Source of the DNA: Halarcobacter mediterraneus
GTDB taxonomy: Bacteria > Campylobacterota > Campylobacteria > Campylobacterales > Arcobacteraceae
DNA: 64,000 bases
Reading direction: 5' to 3'
NCBI RefSeq assembly: GCF_004116625.1
Contig: NZ_NXIE01000001.1
Span: forward strand, 496,001 to 560,000
The notes beneath the pieces are model-generated. The model worked only from the letters and a program-made list of their open reading frames with translations. It made no database searches and was not told the DNA's origin. Positions within the stretch are counted from its first letter, which is position 1. The number at the start of each line of letters is the position of its first letter. Of the stretch, positions 52,792 through 59,740 are shown in pieces. The translations under genes were made by a program, and so were the position numbers.

Positions 52792-54074
52792 TACTTTCTT
52801 CTAAAACTTCTATTAGAGTCTCTTTTAGTAGTTTTTTTAGATTTTGCCCCTGTTTTTTTAGGTTCACTTGAAGAAGTTTTTCTTCCTTTTTTTTCACTAA
52901 GCTTTTTCTTTGTTTGGATTCTTTGTCTTGGTTGTCTATCTTTTAAAGGAAAATCTTCATGTATTTCTCTTTTGATATTTAGTCTTAAGTTTCTTTCTAT
53001 TTTTGTAAAATGATTATAATCTTCAACTGTTAAAATTGTAATTACTTCACCCCTATTACCTGCCCTACCTGTTCTTCCCACTCTATGAGTAAAGTCATCA
53101 GTTGATTCAGGTAAATTATAATTAATTACTAAAGGAAGTTTTTCAATATCTAATCCTCTTCCTGCAATATCAGTTGCAATTAATACTTGAATCTTTCTAT
53201 TTCTAAAATCTTTTATTGCTTGAACTCTTTGTTTATATTCTATTTCTCCGTGAATTGTTGCTGCTTTAACTCCATGGGTATTAAAATGTTCTAAAGCAGC
53301 ATCAGCACTCTCTTTTTTATTTACAAATAAAAGTATTTGATTATAAGCTGAATCTTTAATAAGCTTAGTAACTAATTCTTTTTTCTTTTTTATATCAATT
53401 TTATATGCTTTATGATCAATTAGACTAACAGTATCTCTTCTATCATGAATTTGTACAGTTACGGGCTCTTTCATAAATTGTTTAGCTAATTTTTGTATAT
53501 TTTGAGAAATAGTTGCAGAACACATTACAATCTGTTTATAAGGAGAGCAGTAAGAAAAAATTTCTTCAACTTCTTCTAAGAATCCCATTTCTAGCATAGT
53601 ATCTGCTTCATCTAAAACAAGGTAATTTACACTACTTAAATCTAATATTTCACTTTCAACTAAATCTTTTAATCTTCCAGGAGTAGCAACAATAATATCA
53701 ATTCCACCTTCTATTATTTGCTCTTGTTTTGATTTGCTTATTCCTCCCATGATTTTTGTATGTTTTACTTTTAAAAACTTTCCATAATCATTTAAAGATT
53801 TAGAAACTTGTTCTACAAGTTCCCTTGTAGGAACTAAAATCAATCCTCTTAAAACTCTATTATTATAATTTAATTTTGAGTTTACTTTATTTAATAAAGG
53901 CAATACATACGCAGCTGTTTTACCTGTACCAGATTTTGAAGCGGCAATTACATCTATATTCTTATTAATAAGCGGTATTACTTTTTTTTGAACCTTAGTA
54001 GGAATTGTGTAAGCTTTCTCTTCAATAGCCGCATTTATTGACTTATGAAAATTAAATTCTAAAAACTTTTCTAT
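52791..54074 (-). CDS. DEAD-box RNA helicase with apparent non-AUG start
   Basis: The frame encodes a complete ~427-residue DEAD-box helicase: 'FNFHKSINAAIEEKAYTIP' with Q motif ('PTKVQ'), Walker A 'AASKSGTGKTAAYVLPLL', 'PTRELV', 'TPGR', 'VLDEADTML', 'CSATI', 'ATDIAGRGLD', 'HRVGRTGRAG', and a basic C-terminal tail. Upstream of the Walker A there is no ATG, GTG or TTG in frame before the stop at 54078-54080; the only candidates are ATT (54077-54075) or ATA (54074-54072), the latter six bases after AAAAGGA. The first canonical start (TTG 53903) would remove motifs Q and I. So initiation is at a non-AUG codon, or the start was mutated. Confidence 0.85.
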   Translation of the reverse strand: MEKFLEFNFHKSINAAIEEKAYTIPTKVQKKVIPLINKNIDVIAASKSGTGKTAAYVLPLLNKVNSKLNYNNRVLRGLILVPTRELVEQVSKSLNDYGKFLKVKHTKIMGGISKSKQEQIIEGGIDIIVATPGRLKDLVESEILDLSSVNYLVLDEADTMLEMGFLEEVEEIFSYCSPYKQIVMCSATISQNIQKLAKQFMKEPVTVQIHDRRDTVSLIDHKAYKIDIKKKKELVTKLIKDSAYNQILLFVNKKESADAALEHFNTHGVKAATIHGEIEYKQRVQAIKDFRNRKIQVLIATDIAGRGLDIEKLPLVINYNLPESTDDFTHRVGRTGRAGNRGEVITILTVEDYNHFTKIERNLRLNIKREIHEDFPLKDRQPRQRIQTKKKLSEKKGRKTSSSEPKKTGAKSKKTTKRDSNRSFRRK

Positions 54075-54085
54075 AATTTATCCTT

Positions 54086-54412
54086 TTAATAAACATTTGC
54101 TAATTCATCATCTAAATATGAATCAATTTTTTCAACTAAAGTTTCATAGGAAATCTTACCTTTTTTGTTAAAAAGTACCATTTCTTCACCAAACTCATCT
54201 TTAATATAATGATTTTCATCACTTTTTATTTTATTATATAACTCTTTTATATCTTCAGCTGAATCAATTGCATTATATAAAAACCAATTTGCAGTTGTAT
54301 TTTCATATCTAATTAAACCATAAGTTTGTGCTTCATCAATATAATCTTGAATTGTTCCATTTTCAAACTTTGCACCAACTACTATATCATATTCATTTAA
54401 TACCATTTCCAT
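54086..54412 (-). CDS. Small acidic protein, unknown function
   Basis: A 108-residue, acidic, soluble protein with no cysteines, signal or membrane segment. The pattern 'MEMVLNEYDIVVGAKFENGTIQDYIDEAQTYGLIRY' is split by a predicted beta-helix mix but no family is recognised. It lies 11 bp upstream of the DEAD-box helicase frame in the same direction and probably shares its mRNA; ribosomes ending here could help start the helicase, whose own start codon is unusual. ATG 54412 has weak ribosome-site support. Confidence 0.65.
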   Translation of the reverse strand: MEMVLNEYDIVVGAKFENGTIQDYIDEAQTYGLIRYENTTANWFLYNAIDSAEDIKELYNKIKSDENHYIKDEFGEEMVLFNKKGKISYETLVEKIDSYLDDELANVY

Positions 54413-54536
54413 AAAAATAAACCTTAACTACTATATTTATTACGCAATCATATCTAAATAGTAGTTACTTATTTCTTTAAGAGTAAAGTTTACAATTCTA
54501 ATATTGTTTTTAAAAGATTTTTTGTATGATTAAGTA

Positions 54537-55691
54537 ATGAAAAAGTTTATCTTAATAACTCCTCTTATTTTTTTTACAGCTTGTAGTGTAAGTGATTTCC
54601 AAACTATAACAAATGCTGCTTTAAGTAAAGACCCTTCACAAGCTTTACAATCCTTAGCAAAAACAAGGGTTACAAGTTATGCTACAAATCCAAATAAACT
54701 TGTAAGTGATATTAAATTTCTTTCTTCTTTGATAAAAAATATTGATAAAAACTGGGGTAAAGATAATAGAAAAGTTCCTCAACCTAAAGAGTATGTTAAA
54801 TATTTACAAAACTATAAAAGTAGAGCTTACATTGATTTTGATAAGGGTATTGTAACTGTTGAAACACTTGATGAAAAAAATACAAAAAAGAGCTTAAAGA
54901 ATGCTATTATAACTACTTTATTACTTCCTGAAGATCCTAGATCTTTTGATTTATTTGGAACAAAAGAAGTTAAATTAGGTAAAACTCCTTATTTATTAGG
55001 AGAAGTTAAAGATGATCAAAATAAAAATATAAGATGGCAGTGGAGAGCAAATAGATATGCTGATATTTTATTAAAAAATAAGTTAAGAACAAAAAATATA
55101 AAAAGAAATAATAAAACACTTAAAGTATCTTATGTACAAATACCTATGTCAAAAGACCATACTGATACAAGAATTGAAAAAGTTAAACCTTATGTAAAAG
55201 AGTTTGCAAGAAAATATAAAATAAGTGAAACTCTTGTTTATGCAATTATAAGAACAGAAAGTAATTTTAACCAATTTGCAGTAAGTCATGCAGGAGCTAT
55301 AGGCTTAATGCAAATTGTTCCAAGTAGTGCAGGAATTGATGCTTACTCTCATATAAAGGGTAAAAAATGGAAACCTACTAACTCTTATTTATTTGATGCT
55401 AAAAATAATATTGAATTAGGTACTGCTTATATTGATATTTTAAATTCTAAATATTTAAAAGGTATATCAAACAATATTTCAAAAGAGTATTGTGTAATAA
55501 GTGCCTATAATACTGGTTCAGGAAATGTTTTGAAAACTTTTTCTTCCAATAGAGCAACAGCTATAAACAAGATTAATTCAAAAAATCCTAGAGAGGTTTA
55601 TAATACCTTAAGAAGTGACTTACCTTATGAAGAAACAAGAAATTACTTAAAAAAGGTAATTACTTATAAAAAAGAGTTTACAAACATATAA
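54537..55691 (+). CDS. mltC: Membrane-bound lytic murein transglycosylase MltC-like
   Basis: A 384-residue lipoprotein: lipobox 'IFFTACS' (Cys16), an N-terminal DUF3393-type domain (~30-200) and a C-terminal SLT domain (~220-384). SLT marks are catalytic Glu in 'AIIRTESNFNQFAVSHAGAI', 'GLMQIVPS' and 'AYNTGSGNV'. It cleaves peptidoglycan to give 1,6-anhydroMurNAc ends. The ATG at 54537 lacks a Shine-Dalgarno and lies six bases after TATGAT, so the mRNA may be leaderless. Its 3' end overlaps the convergent comEC gene by 28 bp. Confidence 0.9.
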   Translation: MKKFILITPLIFFTACSVSDFQTITNAALSKDPSQALQSLAKTRVTSYATNPNKLVSDIKFLSSLIKNIDKNWGKDNRKVPQPKEYVKYLQNYKSRAYIDFDKGIVTVETLDEKNTKKSLKNAIITTLLLPEDPRSFDLFGTKEVKLGKTPYLLGEVKDDQNKNIRWQWRANRYADILLKNKLRTKNIKRNNKTLKVSYVQIPMSKDHTDTRIEKVKPYVKEFARKYKISETLVYAIIRTESNFNQFAVSHAGAIGLMQIVPSSAGIDAYSHIKGKKWKPTNSYLFDAKNNIELGTAYIDILNSKYLKGISNNISKEYCVISAYNTGSGNVLKTFSSNRATAINKINSKNPREVYNTLRSDLPYEETRNYLKKVITYKKEFTNI

Positions 55692-56914
55692 ATATTATAA
55701 ATTATCATTAAAAAATTTAAGATAATAAAAGCTTTTTTACTAAAAATACTTAGTAAAGAAAATAAAATATAAATTATAAAAAACCAAATAGATGTCGAAA
55801 ACTCAAAAACACTCATTTTATAGTTTAAAAATAGCAAAATATATTTATCAAAATAGTCTGCAAAACCAAAAAGATGTAAAAAAGCTTCGAGAGGATAAAA
55901 AAAAGTAAAAAATATTGTTAAAAATGGAGAAAATAATTGTTCATAAGAAATATTATAAAAAAAGAAATGAACAATAGGATTAAAAACAAAAAATATCCAG
56001 AAGTTAAATAAAAAAATTGCAAAGATCTTAGATATATTTTTAAAATAATGAATATATAAAAAGATATAAAACACTCCTATAATAGAAAACCATAAAGAAA
56101 TAGAAAAAAGATATTTAGGGAAAATAGCGATAATTATAAGTAAAGTTATAGCTAGTGTCTCAAAAGATAAGACTTTAATATTAGTTCTTAAATAAATAAA
56201 AGCTAAAAAAAACATAATAAATGAACGAAGTAATGAAGGAACGATATTTGTTAAATATAGATAATAAAGTAAAATAACTATAGTAATAATCATTACATCT
56301 ACTTTTATATTTCTATAGGGAAAGTATCTTTTTTGAAAATAAGAATAAGGATAGTAAAAAACAACAAAAATAATAAAAGAAATAATAGATAAATGAAAAC
56401 CAGATATAGCTATTAAATGGCTAATTCCAAAATCTGTATAGATTTGTCTATTATCTTTAGAAATAGGAATCGCTAAAAAAAGAGCATTAAAAAGTTCTTG
56501 TATTCTTTCATCATTATGGCTTTCATTGATTTTATTAAAAATACTTCTTTTAAAACTTTTATTAGTTTTTATTTCTTCATAAAAAATTGATTTACTATAA
56601 AAACCTTTTAGAAATTTATAAAAAGATACACCTTTAGATAAAACTGCAATTGTTATTATATCTAGTTTATTAATTTCTTCTTGTTTACTAATTGAAGTAA
56701 AAAAGCTCAATTTATCATTTTGTAATTTTAATATATAAAAGTCTTCTTTATCATAAATATTTATTATTTCAAATTTATCTAAATAAAGCTCTTCTTTTTT
56801 AAAGTCTTTGTATTTAAAATATTCATAAAATATATTAAATATAAAAATACATATAAGAATTGAAAAAAAACTAATTAATTGTTTTTTATTGGAGATCAAT
56901 TGTAAACTATCCAT
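55664..56914 (-). CDS. comEC: ComEC/Rec2-family DNA uptake channel (short form)
   Basis: A 416-residue inner-membrane protein with about ten helices. The Competence-domain signature is 'IAISGFHLSIISFI' followed by 'VPSLLRSFIMFFLA'. It should move single-stranded DNA into the cytoplasm in natural transformation. It ends without the C-terminal metallo-beta-lactamase-like domain found in Bacillus ComEC (~770 residues), a short form also typical of Helicobacter and Campylobacter. An N-terminal OB-like stretch (~35-110) precedes the channel. It overlaps mltC tail-to-tail. Confidence 0.88.
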   Translation of the reverse strand: MDSLQLISNKKQLISFFSILICIFIFNIFYEYFKYKDFKKEELYLDKFEIINIYDKEDFYILKLQNDKLSFFTSISKQEEINKLDIITIAVLSKGVSFYKFLKGFYSKSIFYEEIKTNKSFKRSIFNKINESHNDERIQELFNALFLAIPISKDNRQIYTDFGISHLIAISGFHLSIISFIIFVVFYYPYSYFQKRYFPYRNIKVDVMIITIVILLYYLYLTNIVPSLLRSFIMFFLAFIYLRTNIKVLSFETLAITLLIIIAIFPKYLFSISLWFSIIGVFYIFLYIHYFKNISKIFAIFLFNFWIFFVFNPIVHFFFYNISYEQLFSPFLTIFFTFFYPLEAFLHLFGFADYFDKYILLFLNYKMSVFEFSTSIWFFIIYILFSLLSIFSKKAFIILNFLMIIYNIYMFVNSFL

Positions 56915-56954
56915 AAAGAGTAGTTTACAATTTTTTATTTTATAATCTAATTTA

Positions 56955-59048
56955 TTATTTAAACTTCTTCCAAATACTCATTTGTGAAACAGTGTGTTGA
57001 TGTTTTCTTGCTGTTTCTCGTATAACAAAAGGAACATCAATAGTTTGAATTAATTCAAATCTATCTTTAAGCTTCTCTTTTAAAGTATCTAAAGTTTTTA
57101 TTTCCTTATTATCTTTAATATAACCACCTAGCCAATTCTCTTTGGGAGTATAATCTTCAAGCCAAGTATAAGGAGATAAAAGTACAAGTAAGCCATCTTT
57201 ATTTACTCTATTAGGGATATCATCTAAAAACTTTTGAGGATAATATAATCTATCAATCAAGTTTGAACAAAAGATTAAATCATAAGCAGAATATAACTCT
57301 TTTAAATTGCAGGCATCTCCTTGCATAAAACTTACTTTTTCTTTTGTATTTTCTAAATCAAAGTCTTTTAAAGAAATTATTTTTTCTTCAAAAAGTTCTC
57401 CTTCTGTTGCAACTTTGTAAGTTAAAGTATCATATTTTTTAAGTTTAACCCCTACATTAATAAAGTTTGCACTAAAGTCTATTCCTAATACTTCATCAAA
57501 ATATTTTGCTAATTCAAAAGTACTTCGACCAACTGAGCATCCTAAATCAAGTGCTTTTTTTGTTTTAATATTCTCAAAATAAGGTTTTAATAACTCAACA
57601 CTTTGTTTTGGAAAATTTTTAACTCCAAAATTTTCTTCTCCATAGTGAAATTCACAGTATTGAGAAATTTGCTCATCTGTTTCATATACATTATCATTAA
57701 GCTCTGTTCTATAATCATTAGAACTTTGAACATATCTAAAACCTGCATGTTGAAAAAAATGTTTTCTAAAAGCATACCTTGCACTTCTTAAAACTTCATT
57801 TCCCAAAGAAATGAAAGAACCACCTTTCATAAGAGCATGTCTATCATCAAAAGTAGGAGTAGTAAAATCGTCATACACAGGATGTGTTTTAAAACCATCA
57901 AAAGGATAAGTTGGAGTAAGACTCCACTGCCAAACATTTCCAACTACATCATAAAAATCATCCATTTTATATTTATCAACAGGAGTTTGATTAAAGTATT
58001 TAAGACCAATATTTGCTTCTTGTTCTTGGGCTTTTACAAAATCATTTAATCTATAAAATTCATCTTCACTAGGAAGTCTTACTTCAAACCCTAACTTTTC
58101 ACTTTTATATTTACAAAAAGCTTCTGCTTCATATACATTTATATCTACAGGAAAGTTTAAAGGTAAAGGAACAACTCGATTTATTTCCCTTAAATAATAC
58201 CTTCCTTCTTTTTTTATCCAAAAAACTGGATGTTTTGCTTGTGAAACCTCTAACCATTCTTTTCCATCTTCTGTAAAATATTCAGGTTTAGAATAAGCAC
58301 CATCTTTAACAAACTCTAAAAATTCTCCATTTGAAACAAGATATTTTGAAGCTTTGAAGTCTTTTATTGAAGCTTTATGAAAAGAAAATTCATTATCCCA
58401 ACCATAATAAATAGGATTATCAAAATCTTTTTCTAAAATTACTTCACCACCTTTTACTTCCACTAATTCATTTTGAGGGAAAGTACTTGAAAAATCATTA
58501 CAGTAAGGAAATATCTCTTTTTCATCTAAATATTTTATATTTAATTCTCTAAGTAAAACAGATGATGTTTCAATATGAATATTTTCATGCTCAATTCCCA
58601 TTAAAATAACCCACATAGGACTATCCCAATTTATTGGCATAGTAAACTCCAAAGTTTCAATAAGTTCTAATACTAAATTTTTAACTTCATCTCTATATGC
58701 TTTTGTCTCTTCAAAACTTGGCCAAGTATAATGCTTATTATTTAAATCATCCCAACTCATTTCATCAACACCAATCGCAAATATAGCCTCATAAGTTTTA
58801 TTAATTCTTTTATCAATAATATTTGCAATATTCAATTTATTTATAAAAAAAGTAGCTGTATGTCCAAAATAAAAAATTAAAGGATGTCTTAATCTATTTG
58901 GTTGTTTAAAGATATGTTTTTTATCTTTTAATATTTCAAATAATTTTTCATCTAGTTCATATGTTTGTAAAAAATATTTTTTAATTTCTTCTCTTTTTTC
59001 TTCAACTGTACCCTCATATAAATTTATTGTACTTTTTTTATAATTCAT
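56955..59048 (-). CDS. ovoA: OvoA: 5-histidylcysteine sulfoxide synthase / 4-mercaptohistidine methyltransferase
   Basis: A 697-residue three-domain enzyme for ovothiol synthesis. N-terminal DinB-like domain (~40-195) with the iron-binding HX3HXE motif His154, His158, Glu160 ('HENIHIE'); FGE-sulfatase-type domain (~200-465, ending 'RSARYAFRKHFFQHAGFRYV'); C-terminal SAM methyltransferase (~480-697, 'ALDLGCSVGRSTFELAK'). The first two join cysteine to histidine C5 with O2; the third N-methylates the product. The domain order and length fit OvoA, not EgtB/EgtD. The C-S lyase OvoB is not in the window. Ovothiol would protect against peroxide stress. Confidence 0.93.
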   Translation of the reverse strand: MNYKKSTINLYEGTVEEKREEIKKYFLQTYELDEKLFEILKDKKHIFKQPNRLRHPLIFYFGHTATFFINKLNIANIIDKRINKTYEAIFAIGVDEMSWDDLNNKHYTWPSFEETKAYRDEVKNLVLELIETLEFTMPINWDSPMWVILMGIEHENIHIETSSVLLRELNIKYLDEKEIFPYCNDFSSTFPQNELVEVKGGEVILEKDFDNPIYYGWDNEFSFHKASIKDFKASKYLVSNGEFLEFVKDGAYSKPEYFTEDGKEWLEVSQAKHPVFWIKKEGRYYLREINRVVPLPLNFPVDINVYEAEAFCKYKSEKLGFEVRLPSEDEFYRLNDFVKAQEQEANIGLKYFNQTPVDKYKMDDFYDVVGNVWQWSLTPTYPFDGFKTHPVYDDFTTPTFDDRHALMKGGSFISLGNEVLRSARYAFRKHFFQHAGFRYVQSSNDYRTELNDNVYETDEQISQYCEFHYGEENFGVKNFPKQSVELLKPYFENIKTKKALDLGCSVGRSTFELAKYFDEVLGIDFSANFINVGVKLKKYDTLTYKVATEGELFEEKIISLKDFDLENTKEKVSFMQGDACNLKELYSAYDLIFCSNLIDRLYYPQKFLDDIPNRVNKDGLLVLLSPYTWLEDYTPKENWLGGYIKDNKEIKTLDTLKEKLKDRFELIQTIDVPFVIRETARKHQHTVSQMSIWKKFK

Positions 59049-59155
59049 TAATTCCCTTTATCATTTCAAAAATCAGTAATTGACATTTTATTAGTTTTTT
59101 TTAACTTTTTGTATTAGATTAATAGTCATCTTAACTTCTTTTTTATTTACTTTAT

Positions 59156-59635
59156 TTATAGAAGCTTCCCTTTAGAAAGTATGATTCCATCTACATCAGC
59201 ATATACAAAATCCCCATTATTAAATTGTACTCCACAAAATGAAAGTTCAAGATCTCTTTCCCCTTTAGTTTCAGGAATATATTTTCTAGGGCAAGTTCCC
59301 CTTGCATAAAGAGCTACAGGAATATCTTTGATTTGTTCTGTATCCCTTACATAACCATTTACAAGTATAGCTTCATAGTTATTCGAATAAGCAAACTTCA
59401 TTAAATTTTCACCAACTACAGCAAAATACTCATCATCTACATCAACAACTACTATTTTCCCTATTCCATCTTCATCTCTTAAAATTTTAATAAGTTCACT
59501 ATTATTTTTATCAAGTTTTACAGTTATAACCTGTGCACAAACTTTATCTTTTGCTCCATAATTTTTAAATTCATTATCAAGAACATGAACTTTGTCAGGA
59601 TATTCATCACATAAATCAGCAGTAAAAAAACTCAT
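59156..59635 (-). CDS. RraA-like protein (RNase E regulator fold / HMG-aldolase family)
   Basis: A 159-residue protein of the RraA fold: 'TADLCDEYPDKVHVLD', 'VVVDVDDEYFAVVGENLM', 'NGYVRDTEQI' and 'YADVDGIILS'. Standard annotation calls it RNase E inhibitor RraA, but Campylobacterota normally use RNase J/Y rather than RNase E. The family also contains 4-hydroxy-4-methyl-2-oxoglutarate aldolases, which need RD-x2-(E/D); here the sequence is R-D-T-E-Q, so the acidic residue is missing. The real function is open. ATG 59635 follows AAGGA. It lies downstream of no other gene in its direction; ovoA follows 107 bp later. Confidence 0.85.
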   Translation of the reverse strand: MSFFTADLCDEYPDKVHVLDNEFKNYGAKDKVCAQVITVKLDKNNSELIKILRDEDGIGKIVVVDVDDEYFAVVGENLMKFAYSNNYEAILVNGYVRDTEQIKDIPVALYARGTCPRKYIPETKGERDLELSFCGVQFNNGDFVYADVDGIILSKGKLL

Positions 59636-59740
59636 TGTATTCCTTTTTTATTTTATTTTTATATTATCTCAAAATAATTTTAAGTTAGTCTTATTTTATT
59701 TTGCAAAAATTAATATAAAATAATATATAATGAAATCATT

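Noticed and set aside
52791-53903. Helicase as a truncated 370-residue protein starting at TTG 53903
   Set aside because: The upstream codons continue the helicase alignment through motif Q and Walker A in the same frame, so the TTG is internal.
59156-59635. Confident assignment as RNase E inhibitor RraA
   Set aside because: The fold fits, but the target enzyme is not expected in this lineage, so only the family name is used.
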